A DNA stretch of 16,002 nucleotides from DAOTWP01 sp034435675 (lineage in GTDB: Bacteria; Chloroflexota; Anaerolineae; Aggregatilineales; Phototrophicaceae). A program made the position numbers and the translations under genes. Every line of letters begins with the position of its first letter. Positions within the stretch are counted from its first letter, which is position 1. The notes under the pieces are model-generated. The model ran no database searches and had not been told where the DNA came from. It saw only the letters and a program-made list of their open reading frames with translations. This document shows, in pieces, positions 6,140 through 14,576 of the stretch. The stretch spans positions 1 to 16,002 of the forward strand of contig DAOTWP010000091.1 in assembly GCA_034435675.1 (NCBI GenBank). The letters are read 5' to 3'.

Positions 6140-8791
6140 TTATCCGCCACGTTCAGCGCTTTGCAACGCCTGGGGCACACGATAGACCCGCGCACTGCCA
6201 TACTGGCAAAATGGCTCTAGATAAGTATCAAAGTTTTGCAGCCCGATTGCCAGATTGCTGCCAAATTCCTGCGCTTCGGTTGCCCCGACAAAGATAAAGT
6301 CAATGCTGTAACGTTGGATAATCCCTATTGCCAGCTCCCAGTTAGGATGCGTGTACAGCGTCATAATGTCTGCTTCGCGCGTGCCGACAAACTGTGGATA
6401 AAGCACGCCGCGCCACTGGGACTGGTGGTTTTGCCAGCCCAGCAGATTCGGGATGCCGGTCAAAGTTGCCACACGCCCGTAATTCCCGTGATAGGCGCGG
6501 TGCCGTCCATCAAGGCTGGTCGCTTCAGCGATGACCCACCCATCACCCTGCACGGCACTGTTCAGGCACATGATTGCCGCATAGTCATCGCCCGCGCCGA
6601 TGAGCGTTGTACTGCCATCCAGCGTCAGCGCGGCAGGGCTGGCAGTAAACGCGCGGCGCGTTTCGATGAATATTCGGTGATAGATGCCCAGCACAGGGTA
6701 AATCAAGCCCATCGTCAGCACGGCAACGACGACAACTGCATAGGCGGCACGCTGCGGAACCAGCGGCAGCGGTTCGGCACGATCTGCCAGCAGGGTATAT
6801 ACACCGTAAGCGGCGGCAATGCTGAATAACAGCCACGCCTGATAGTAAAACTTGAAGATGGTGTTCATGCGCGTGCTGAAGTTATCGCGCAGATAGACGA
6901 ACTCCGGCACCAGCGACAGCATCAGCGCTGCGCCCAGCAGCAGCAGGGCGAATCCCGCCGCCGGGGGATAGGTCACGGGCTGTGCTGCTGGTTGCTGCCT
7001 GGTTAACCCGTTATGTGCTTCTGCATCTGTCTGCTGCTCGAAGGTTTCGCGTTCCCGCCGGGGGAACAGCAGCCCTACCACCAGCGCGATCAGCACTAGC
7101 AGGACGACCGTCGTCAGCAGGTAGAACGGATCAAGCCGCCGCGCCAGAATCTGCGGCAGCACCGCGCCGATACCGCCCTGCTGGTCCGCCCATGCCAGCA
7201 CTGCGCCGCGCAGCGCCGGGTTGAGTGAGGCAAGCCCCATGAAGCCCAGCAGTGCCAGCAGCAGCGTGCCGAGCAGCGCAAGGACAACCATCAGTCCCAG
7301 CCCGCCGTTAAAGCGTCCCCGTGCCCGCCTGATCTGCACAATTACGAACGGGAGCAGCAGCACCAGAAATGGACCGAACATCGTGAAATACTGCTGGATG
7401 CGCGTTGGGTAAATCAGGTTGGGCAGCACGCCGCCTAACTGTGAACGGAAACCGATCAGGAAAGGCAGGTACAGCAGCAGCGCCAGCCCTGCCAGCGTAA
7501 CGCCCAGCCGCAGCAGCGCCCACCAGTCGGCGCGGGTCAGCCGCCCGGCGCTGCTCTGGCGGCGCAGCGCCTCAGCGCCAATGAGAATCGCCGCGTAAAT
7601 CGGGGCATCCCAGGTATTCAGGAAGACCAACCCGCCGATGACAATGGCGTAGAGCACAATCTCCAGCGGGGCAGGCGGTCTGCCGGTCAGCAGCACGTTG
7701 AGCGCCAGCCCCAGCGCCAGCACGGCGAATGGCAGCGCCAGTACATGCGGGTGCACGTCGCCCAGCAGGAAACTGAACTGCGGGAACTCATCAATCACTT
7801 CGGTGCGGTTGCCGCTGAGGTCGCGATCATTCAGCGCGCGCGAGGCATCGAACCACCACCAGAATGTGCTGGTGGCTGTATTGGCATCCATGTTGAATAA
7901 GTCCACCGGCTGCTGAATGATGCTGCCTGCGGAGTCGGTCAGGTAGCTGCCGCGATCCTTAGCGTCGAAAAATTCCAGGTAGTTCTGCGGCACAGCGACG
8001 GCGCGATAGGGCAGTTCAATCAGCACGGTGTGAAAATTGGACAGGAAGATGACGAATGTCATGCCCACCAGCCCGACCAGCAGCGCCACACCCCGCGCCG
8101 GAGGCTTTTCTGCGGGCGGGAACGGCGGAGTGTGTTGACCGCGCGAGCGTACAAGGTTGTAGACCAGTCCAAAACTGCTCAAGCCGGTCAGGGCGAACAA
8201 CAGCGCTACCGTCATGTTGAACCCGGTAGCGCTGCCAATGCCGCTGAGCATGGACAGGGCGGCGGACATCACATAGCCAAAATAGTAGTAGCTAATCGAG
8301 TAGCCAGACAGCCAAGGGTCATGAGGCGGGAAAGTCTCGCTGCGCATGACCCCGCTCATGAACGCCAGTTCCATCGGCTTTTCTGTGCCGCTGACGCCGT
8401 TCTGGTGTGCGCGCACAATCGCCCAACCCAGCAGCAGCAGGAAGAACAGCGCTTCCCCGGCGATGACCACCGGGCGGTTTTCGCGCCACCATGCGCCCCA
8501 GTCAAACGGCGACCCCAGCCGCGCGTGCAGCAGCAGTGCCGTAACCAGTACGAGCAGCCACGCCAGCAGCAAACTGCCGGGCGAATTATTGACGAAGCCC
8601 AGACTTGCCAGCAGCCAGAAGACGAAGCCGACCACCAGCAGACCCGCCGCCCGCGCCAGCGTGTAGCCTTTGTCCGGCAGCCCTGCCAGCAACCGCACCA
8701 GCAGCGGCAGCACTGCCAGCCCGGCAAGGCTGACCAGCAGCCACCAGCTCAGGATGATCCAGCCTTCGCGCACAATCCATTCAAACAGCAC
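6140..8791 (-). CDS. Stand-alone YYY/DUF2298 (TIGR03662) integral membrane protein
   Basis: The protein has 883 residues, within the 700-900 usual for single-domain YYY proteins, with many membrane helices and a soluble C-terminal part from about 710. Numbering from the upstream TTG at 8800, conserved points are EKPM at 140-143, FPPHDPW at 157-163, YYYFG at 171-175, GDVHPH at 347-352, NTWD at 395-398, NTIFKFYYQAW at 646-656 and LGW..HQ near 787-793. All recur in the fusion protein encoded immediately upstream. The polar clusters near predicted membrane ends resemble a GT-C-like active face (inference); no function is established. Start choice: TTG at 8800 would overlap the fusion's TGA as TTGA, but AAGGTGG (8807-8801) abuts it. 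GTG at 8791-8789 sits an ideal 9 nt from that ribosome site and is preferred. Either way, translation is probably coupled to the fusion. Confidence 0.9.
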   Translation of the reverse strand: MLFEWIVREGWIILSWWLLVSLAGLAVLPLLVRLLAGLPDKGYTLARAAGLLVVGFVFWLLASLGFVNNSPGSLLLAWLLVLVTALLLHARLGSPFDWGAWWRENRPVVIAGEALFFLLLLGWAIVRAHQNGVSGTEKPMELAFMSGVMRSETFPPHDPWLSGYSISYYYFGYVMSAALSMLSGIGSATGFNMTVALLFALTGLSSFGLVYNLVRSRGQHTPPFPPAEKPPARGVALLVGLVGMTFVIFLSNFHTVLIELPYRAVAVPQNYLEFFDAKDRGSYLTDSAGSIIQQPVDLFNMDANTATSTFWWWFDASRALNDRDLSGNRTEVIDEFPQFSFLLGDVHPHVLALPFAVLALGLALNVLLTGRPPAPLEIVLYAIVIGGLVFLNTWDAPIYAAILIGAEALRRQSSAGRLTRADWWALLRLGVTLAGLALLLYLPFLIGFRSQLGGVLPNLIYPTRIQQYFTMFGPFLVLLLPFVIVQIRRARGRFNGGLGLMVVLALLGTLLLALLGFMGLASLNPALRGAVLAWADQQGGIGAVLPQILARRLDPFYLLTTVVLLVLIALVVGLLFPRRERETFEQQTDAEAHNGLTRQQPAAQPVTYPPAAGFALLLLGAALMLSLVPEFVYLRDNFSTRMNTIFKFYYQAWLLFSIAAAYGVYTLLADRAEPLPLVPQRAAYAVVVVAVLTMGLIYPVLGIYHRIFIETRRAFTASPAALTLDGSTTLIGAGDDYAAIMCLNSAVQGDGWVIAEATSLDGRHRAYHGNYGRVATLTGIPNLLGWQNHQSQWRGVLYPQFVGTREADIMTLYTHPNWELAIGIIQRYSIDFIFVGATEAQEFGSNLAIGLQNFDTYLEPFCQYGSARVYRVPQALQSAERGG
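6393..6401 (-). other. Second perfect DnaA-box 9-mer
   Basis: TGTGGATAA on the plus strand is TTATCCACA on the minus strand. It falls inside the YYY gene, where it encodes Leu-Tyr-Pro-Gln, 281 bp from the first box and in opposite orientation. Codon constraint could produce it by chance. Confidence 0.25.
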
Positions 8792-8796
8792 GGTCT

Positions 8797-11700
8797 TCAA
8801 CCACCTTGCGCCACGCCCACCGGCGGATATTCTGCATCGGGAATAACCTCGTATATGATTGCGCCACCATAGCGGTACATCGTGCGCAGTTCGCCATCCA
8901 GAAGTTGTTCAATGGAACGCCCGCCGACATCGTAAACCACACGCAGCAGCCCAAGTTCCGCCATCCGGTCAAACTTGAGCAAACCATCCTGCGGATAATA
9001 CGCGAATTCGAGCGCGCTGACCACGATGTATTTCACATCGTAAAACTGGATCATCTCCCACGCGGTGTTGATGCTCGGCGTCGCGTAGAAGGCGTTCACA
9101 TTCGCCTGCCGCTGCCAGACCTGTTCGCCCATCAGCGGGAAGGTGCGCTGCTGGCGCTGGTGCCAGTTCCAGCCCAGCACCGAGGGCAGCCCGGTATTGA
9201 TGGCAATGCGCCCGCCCCACAGGTATTCGCGCCAACTGCGCCCTTCCATGATGACCGGCGTGCCCTGCACGTTGGCTTGCAGCCAGCGAATCACGCCCCA
9301 GTCATCTGCCAGCGGCAGCGGTTCCACGCGCATCATGTCTTCGCCGGTTGCCGGGTTGACTTCGAGCACGCCCTCAAAGTACGTGGTGTACTGCATATAA
9401 TCCATGCCGTCGAGTGTGAAGGGCATGTCCGGTGCCATGCGTTCAATTGCTTTGGCGCGGGTTGCCATGATCGGATACAGCCCGGCGATAATCACCAGCG
9501 CGCCGACCAGCGTCATAAAACTGCCGCGCAGCCAAGCCGACCACCATTCGGCATTCTGGATCAGCCACGCGAACCCGGCAGCACCGACCACGCTGAACAT
9601 CAGCCATGCCTGAATGTAGAATTTGAACACCGTATTCTGCCGTCCTACATCGCCGGAAATGACGATGTATTCGACACCGAGTGTCAGCGCGACGGCAGTG
9701 CCCGCCAGCGCCAGCACAAAATACATCTCGCGAGACTGCCCCTTGCGGAAGAACAGCAGGGCAATCCAGATGAGCAGCGGGGCAGCGATCATTGTCACCG
9801 GGCGCGGCGGATCCATGAGGGGGGGCGCACCGGCGACATTGGGCGCGGGCACGCCCACAAACGCCAGAAACAGCGACGCCGCCAGCACGATCAGGAAAAC
9901 GAACAGCAGCGCCAGCAGCAGTGGTGCTTTGCCCCGCAGTGAGCGCACATAGGTGCTGCGCAGCCAGCGGGCGGTGTCCCAGATCAGCAGCGAGACGAGC
10001 AGCGTTAGGAACAGCCCGTGAATGGTGAAATATGCCCACAGCGGCATAACATTCCCGCGCCAGCGCTCTACACTGCTGTAGATGGCGGCGTACCATGTGG
10101 TGTAAGGGGCGACAAATGCCATGCTCAGCACAATGAACGTACCGACGCGCAGTATCACGTCCACCAGCGAACGGCGAGATAGTTTGCGCCACGCCAGCCA
10201 CCACGCAAAACCCAGCCCGATGATGCCCAACAGCATAAACGTGGGCCAGTCCCAGGTGTTGATCGCGCGGAACATGCCTGTTACCAGCGCGCCCAGCGCC
10301 AGCGCCCCGGCGACCATGTACCAGCGTCGTTTGTCACACCCGGCAACCAGCACCTCGTTGAGCACGAATGCCATTGCCAGGAACATCAGCGGCATGGCGA
10401 TCATATGCGCGTGCAGGTCGCCATACAGGAAGGTGAAATAGGGGATTTCTGCGATTGCTCCGCCGGAACTGACCGGCGGTTCGGACAGGATGCGCGTCGG
10501 TGACCAGAACCAGCGGTTTGTCGCCAGATTCAGCGGGCGACCTTCCAATACAAAACGGAACCCGCGCACGATGCTGCCGAACTGGTCGCCGGCACCGTCA
10601 AACGCCTCCTGCTGGATGCGCGCCATTTCTTCTGTCGAAGGCGGTAAACCGTTCTGCTGCGTATACTCCTGAATCAGATCTGTCTGCAACAGCGCGGGCT
10701 GCTGGTAGTAGCCTGTGTTTGCCAGCCCTTCGCCAATGAACACACGCGGCGTGTCCAGATTGCCGAGCACGACCGCCAGCAAAAACGCGGCGACCCCGGC
10801 GACCCAGGGATTGCCCACGCGGCGGGTACGCAGCCTCTTGCTCAGCATGGTGAACGGACTGCGTTCGCGCCAGCTATCCACAAGGTTGAACGCCAGCCCG
10901 AATGCCGCCATGCCGGTCATCGAAAACAGCGTCGGGATAATCAGGTTGTAGGCGACAGACGGAATCACGCCCAGCAGCAGCACCGGCGCACCGACAACCA
11001 CATAACCGAAGTAGTAGTAGTTGATGTAGCCTCCGGCGTACCAGGGGTCAAGCGGCGGGAAGACTGTGCTGCGCAGTACTGCATTGAAATAGGCGAAGTC
11101 CATTGGCTTTTCGCCGCCAAAACTCTGGTGCCACAAATCGGGATTTGCCAGCCGCACCAGCAGAAAGGCGAGAAATGCGAGCAGCGCCAGCACTTCAAAC
11201 GCAACCAACCGCGCCCAGTACGTGCGCAGATACTGCACCAGCGCGGCACGATTGCGCCACGCGATAAACGCGCTCAGCGCCGTCAGCAGCCCCAAACCGA
11301 GCAGCACCCCTTCCTGCGACCACACAGGTATGCGCAGGCTTGCTCCCAGCCACGCCAGCCAACCGACAATCAGCAGCCCCGCGACTTTGGCAAAGCTGTA
11401 ACCGCGATCCCCCAGACCGGGGAACAGCACGAATAACAGCGGGAAGGTCACCCAGCCGAACAGCACGATTGCCAGCCACCAGAAAACCACTGTCAGGATG
11501 GGCTGCGCATTGACAATGCTGTCGGGAAAGAAGCGTGCTGACCAGGTGCCGCCTGTGGTTTGCATCTGTTCCAGCGGCGGCGAAAGCTGTAACTGTGTTG
11601 CTGCCTGTGCCGCATTAAACGACGGAATATTGCTGACGCCCAGCAGTGTTGCATCGCAGTCAGGAATCTGCGGTGCGCTTTCGCAGCGGCGGAACTGCGG

Positions 11701-14484
11701 CGCCTGTACCACGTCGGTCAGTGGGGCGGAGTTGAACAGGGCGATTGTGCGGTTGTGGTCATAATCGGCACGCTTGCGGAAGACGAACACGACCGGGTGA
11801 TCATAGACATGGAACGCTTCATCCGCCTCGAATTCTTCGAGCCAGTCCGGGCTGCTGAACATGGGCAGGCGCTGGTCAGAGACGCGCAGCGGTCCAAACT
11901 CAAATGTTTCCTGAAAGACTGCGACCAGTTCAAAGCCGAGTTCACCGTTGAACAACTGGTCATAGAACAGGTTGGTCAGGGGCCAGCGGGCACGGTTGCG
12001 CGCCACCGGATCATAGAAGCGATTGCTGCTGATGGTGATGTAATCTGCGTGGAGCGTCCCACGCAGCAGCGCATCACGTTTAAGTTCGTTGTCAATGGGG
12101 TAGGCGTTGTACAGGCTGATCATGTTGACGGCGGCATGCCAGGGATCGCTTCCGCCGCAGGTCTGCGCTGTTGCCAGCCCTGGCGGGGGATTGTCCGCCA
12201 GTGTCAAACCAGCAGGCAGATCACAGACTTTTTGCGGCACAGGGTTGTCCCAGTCTGTCGCGTCCGCAGCGACCACCGCGCCCGCGCCAATCACCGGACC
12301 GCCAAAAGCTACCTGCACGGTGAAGATGTAGCGCTGCCCTTCGACCACCTCCAGCGGTGGTGTCAGCGCGATTGCATAACTGCCGCCCAGCACATGACTC
12401 GTGCGCACCAGATTCGCAGTCAACGTGCCTTCGGCAAGTGGCAGTCTGCCCAGTTCTTCGGAGATGCTGACCCGCACGCTTTCCGGGTCGGAATCGTCGT
12501 AGGGATCGCCCAGATGCGGCGCGTAAACGCTGCTGACCGTCCCGCTGGCGGGGGCGGTGAACGCGACGCTGAAGGGCACGCCATCGATGTACTGAGTCGC
12601 CATGCCGGGCAGGTCGTTTTCGTCCAGCCCGGGACCGTTGGGCATGGGGATATTGATCAGCGGTGTGCTTTCCGGCGCGCCGTCAATGCGCATCGAAAAA
12701 TCTGCCGGGACACTTTCGGTGAACCAGCGTGATGCCTGTACGCGCGTAAGCTGCTGGCGGTAGATGCTGGTGAACATGACTGCCCACAGCAGCGTGAACA
12801 CGGCGACAAAGCCGGTCAGTACCCAGGCGCGCCGCTGGCGCAGCACTGGCAGAATCATGCCGGGCAGCAGGGCGGTAAGCAGCAGCAGCGCGGCGACCAC
12901 CCCGACAATTACCGCCATTGTCTGTGAGTCGGTGTTTCCAGCGGAAACAATGGCGACGGCTGCCAGCGCTGACCCGAAAAAGAGCAGCAGCCCACGTGTC
13001 AGCAGTCCATCGGTACGATGCTGGCGTGCTGTCTTGACCAATTCGACCAATCCCCACGCCGCCAGAACAGTCAGTACGGCGTAGAGGGGCAGGTAGTAGC
13101 GCATGGTCATGACCCACAGGCGGCCCAGCCACGCGAAATAGACCAGCACCCATGCCACCAGAGCTGCATTTGCCAGCGCACCGGGTTTGCCGCGCACAAT
13201 GCGCCAGATTGCCCAGACCCAGCTCACCCAGGCAGTAATGCCCAGCGCGATACCCATGCCCCACAGCACGATATGGCTGAAAGGATAGGTGTAGGCGGCA
13301 CGCCCCATCCACTGCCAGTTGGGCGGTCCATCTGCCAGTCCGCTGACTTCAAACTGCGATTTGCTTAGTTCTGCCAGCCAGCGCGCATTGGGGAGAATGC
13401 CGAAGATGCTCGGACCGTTGAAGGCGTAGGGGTTAAACAGACGGAATGCCGCCACCGCGGCAAACCCGGCAAGCAGCAAGCCGCCGATCAGCCACAACAG
13501 CAACCGCGTGCGTTCGCCGCGATCTACCGCGCTGCCGGGTGCAAGCCGCAGATCAAACAGCGGCAGGGCGCGAATGCCTGCTGCCAGCACGATGACGCCT
13601 GCCAGCGGCAGTACGTTGATGCGCCCAGCCAGTGCCGCAGCGAAAGCGACCCCAAAAGCGGCAAAGTTCCACATTCTGCCGCCCATCTGGACGCGGGCAG
13701 CGAAATAGACCGCCAGAATGACAAAAAAGGCAGTGATGGCATTGACCGTGCCAAAATGTGCTTTCTGGATTGGCAGTGCCGCCCCTGCATAAAGCAGTGC
13801 TGCCAGCACACCGGTCCATTTGCCGTGCAGCGTGCGCCCGGTCAGGAACACGACAATAATTGCGCCGACATCGAAAAAGGCAGACAGTGCCCGCCAGACC
13901 AGATGTACGCCGTTATAGCCGCTCCAGGTTACATCCCCGGTGATACTGCTGACAAAGTCACCCGCCCAGTGTGCCATGAACAGCGGCAGCGTGCCATAAG
14001 CGTAGCGCCCCACGCCCACGTTAAACGGGTTCATCGTCGAACACTGTTCGTCAAAGTACCCGCCTACGCCGCTTGATTCGGGGTAGCGTTCCAGGCAGCG
14101 CGCTGCCTGTTCAGCGACTGTGTCATAATCGGGCAGTTCGGCGACGGTTGTAAACGCCAGCGGTGTGCAGCCGGGCGACATCGAGCCTGTTTCGGTATAC
14201 TGCGCAAGGCAGGCTTCGCTCTGGGCGCGGCGCTGTTCGCGCATTTCCGGGCTGTTGTCGCGCAGTTGAAAGCCAATCGATGTGGCGACACTCGTCAGAA
14301 AGCGTTCATCAGGATGCAGGTGTGTATAGTCATCCCAGTTGATGCCCACATAACGGAAATAGCCGCCTGCCAGTACCGCAACTGCCAGCAGCACGGCAGC
14401 AATCAGGTTGCCGTTCCAGCGCAAGCCCCGCGCGGGCTGAATGTCTGCCGCCGAAGCGGTTGGTTGCTCGTCATACAATGCCAT
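8797..14484 (-). CDS. GT39-like glycosyltransferase fused to a YYY/DUF2298 domain
   Basis: A 1895-residue membrane protein in three parts. Residues ~25-575 are a GT39/PMT-like unit: an HLHPDERF motif with D59-E60 in the first outer loop, then NPF and YGTLPLF near 152-169, followed by many helices. Residues ~576-995 are a long extracytoplasmic module; its middle looks beta-rich, and its later part (DYITISSNRFYDP, HVYDHPVVFVF) resembles the soluble tail of Chloroflexota GT39 enzymes. Residues ~996-1895 are a full YYY domain with EKPM 1125-1128, YYYFG 1156-1160, GDLHAH 1355-1360, NTWD 1409-1412, NTVFKFYIQAW 1617-1627 and LGW..HQ near 1770. The first loop has an insertion with four cysteines (92, 106, 130, 148). 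The start is ATG at 14484, with AGGCGG 9 nt upstream; a GTG 13 codons earlier has no good ribosome site. The likely role is transfer of polyprenyl-phosphate sugars outside the membrane; the substrate is unknown. Confidence 0.92.
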   Translation of the reverse strand: MALYDEQPTASAADIQPARGLRWNGNLIAAVLLAVAVLAGGYFRYVGINWDDYTHLHPDERFLTSVATSIGFQLRDNSPEMREQRRAQSEACLAQYTETGSMSPGCTPLAFTTVAELPDYDTVAEQAARCLERYPESSGVGGYFDEQCSTMNPFNVGVGRYAYGTLPLFMAHWAGDFVSSITGDVTWSGYNGVHLVWRALSAFFDVGAIIVVFLTGRTLHGKWTGVLAALLYAGAALPIQKAHFGTVNAITAFFVILAVYFAARVQMGGRMWNFAAFGVAFAAALAGRINVLPLAGVIVLAAGIRALPLFDLRLAPGSAVDRGERTRLLLWLIGGLLLAGFAAVAAFRLFNPYAFNGPSIFGILPNARWLAELSKSQFEVSGLADGPPNWQWMGRAAYTYPFSHIVLWGMGIALGITAWVSWVWAIWRIVRGKPGALANAALVAWVLVYFAWLGRLWVMTMRYYLPLYAVLTVLAAWGLVELVKTARQHRTDGLLTRGLLLFFGSALAAVAIVSAGNTDSQTMAVIVGVVAALLLLTALLPGMILPVLRQRRAWVLTGFVAVFTLLWAVMFTSIYRQQLTRVQASRWFTESVPADFSMRIDGAPESTPLINIPMPNGPGLDENDLPGMATQYIDGVPFSVAFTAPASGTVSSVYAPHLGDPYDDSDPESVRVSISEELGRLPLAEGTLTANLVRTSHVLGGSYAIALTPPLEVVEGQRYIFTVQVAFGGPVIGAGAVVAADATDWDNPVPQKVCDLPAGLTLADNPPPGLATAQTCGGSDPWHAAVNMISLYNAYPIDNELKRDALLRGTLHADYITISSNRFYDPVARNRARWPLTNLFYDQLFNGELGFELVAVFQETFEFGPLRVSDQRLPMFSSPDWLEEFEADEAFHVYDHPVVFVFRKRADYDHNRTIALFNSAPLTDVVQAPQFRRCESAPQIPDCDATLLGVSNIPSFNAAQAATQLQLSPPLEQMQTTGGTWSARFFPDSIVNAQPILTVVFWWLAIVLFGWVTFPLLFVLFPGLGDRGYSFAKVAGLLIVGWLAWLGASLRIPVWSQEGVLLGLGLLTALSAFIAWRNRAALVQYLRTYWARLVAFEVLALLAFLAFLLVRLANPDLWHQSFGGEKPMDFAYFNAVLRSTVFPPLDPWYAGGYINYYYFGYVVVGAPVLLLGVIPSVAYNLIIPTLFSMTGMAAFGLAFNLVDSWRERSPFTMLSKRLRTRRVGNPWVAGVAAFLLAVVLGNLDTPRVFIGEGLANTGYYQQPALLQTDLIQEYTQQNGLPPSTEEMARIQQEAFDGAGDQFGSIVRGFRFVLEGRPLNLATNRWFWSPTRILSEPPVSSGGAIAEIPYFTFLYGDLHAHMIAMPLMFLAMAFVLNEVLVAGCDKRRWYMVAGALALGALVTGMFRAINTWDWPTFMLLGIIGLGFAWWLAWRKLSRRSLVDVILRVGTFIVLSMAFVAPYTTWYAAIYSSVERWRGNVMPLWAYFTIHGLFLTLLVSLLIWDTARWLRSTYVRSLRGKAPLLLALLFVFLIVLAASLFLAFVGVPAPNVAGAPPLMDPPRPVTMIAAPLLIWIALLFFRKGQSREMYFVLALAGTAVALTLGVEYIVISGDVGRQNTVFKFYIQAWLMFSVVGAAGFAWLIQNAEWWSAWLRGSFMTLVGALVIIAGLYPIMATRAKAIERMAPDMPFTLDGMDYMQYTTYFEGVLEVNPATGEDMMRVEPLPLADDWGVIRWLQANVQGTPVIMEGRSWREYLWGGRIAINTGLPSVLGWNWHQRQQRTFPLMGEQVWQRQANVNAFYATPSINTAWEMIQFYDVKYIVVSALEFAYYPQDGLLKFDRMAELGLLRVVYDVGGRSIEQLLDGELRTMYRYGGAIIYEVIPDAEYPPVGVAQGG
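8801..8807 (-). promoter_or_regulatory. Ribosome binding site that decides the YYY start
   Basis: AAGGTGG lies in the last codons of the fusion gene. It directly touches the TTG at 8800 (no spacer), but lies 9 nt from GTG at 8791. This favours the GTG start and implies coupling, because ribosomes terminating at the fusion's TGA (8799-8797) sit over this site. Confidence 0.5.
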
Positions 14485-14493
14485 AATTGTGTG

Positions 14494-14499
14494 CCGCCT
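14494..14499 (-). promoter_or_regulatory. Ribosome binding site that decides the fusion start
   Basis: AGGCGG lies 9 nt before ATG at 14484-14482. The longer reading from GTG at 14523 has only a poor GGAAA about 13 nt upstream. The 13 extra residues would be a basic, non-hydrophobic extension, so the ATG is preferred. Confidence 0.6.
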
Positions 14500-14540
14500 G
14501 GATTGATTCCGCACGATATACACGAAAAAGGCTGCATTTC

Positions 14541-14569
14541 CTTAACGTCAGGACTGCCTGCGCTGACAA
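14541..14569 (-). promoter_or_regulatory. Weak candidate promoter before the fusion gene
   Basis: On the minus strand TTGTCA (14569-14564, 5 of 6) and GTTAAG (14546-14541, 3 of 6) are 17 nt apart. A start near 14534 would leave about 50 nt of leader to ATG at 14484. The gap at 14485-14576 has no terminator, so read-through from the upstream glycosyltransferase gene is at least as likely. Confidence 0.2.
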
Positions 14570-14576
14570 CTGTGGC

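Noticed and set aside
6104..6401. Replication origin around the DnaA boxes
   Set aside because: Only two boxes, one inside a coding sequence, with no AT-rich unwinding region and no dnaA, dnaN or parAB nearby.
8030..8872. 280-codon plus-strand frame
   Set aside because: Shadow of the stand-alone YYY gene; Gln/Arg-rich with no motifs.
8806..9942. 378-codon plus-strand frame
   Set aside because: Antisense to the YYY half of the fusion gene, Gln/His/Arg-rich and without recognisable motifs.
11755..12732. 325-codon plus-strand frame
   Set aside because: Antisense to the extracytoplasmic module of the fusion; the minus frame continues unbroken with family motifs on both sides.
14547..14567. Inverted repeat GTCAG/CTGAC after the right-hand glycosyltransferase gene
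   Set aside because: Only 5 bp of stem with an 11-nt loop and no adjoining U-tract, so it is not a credible terminator.
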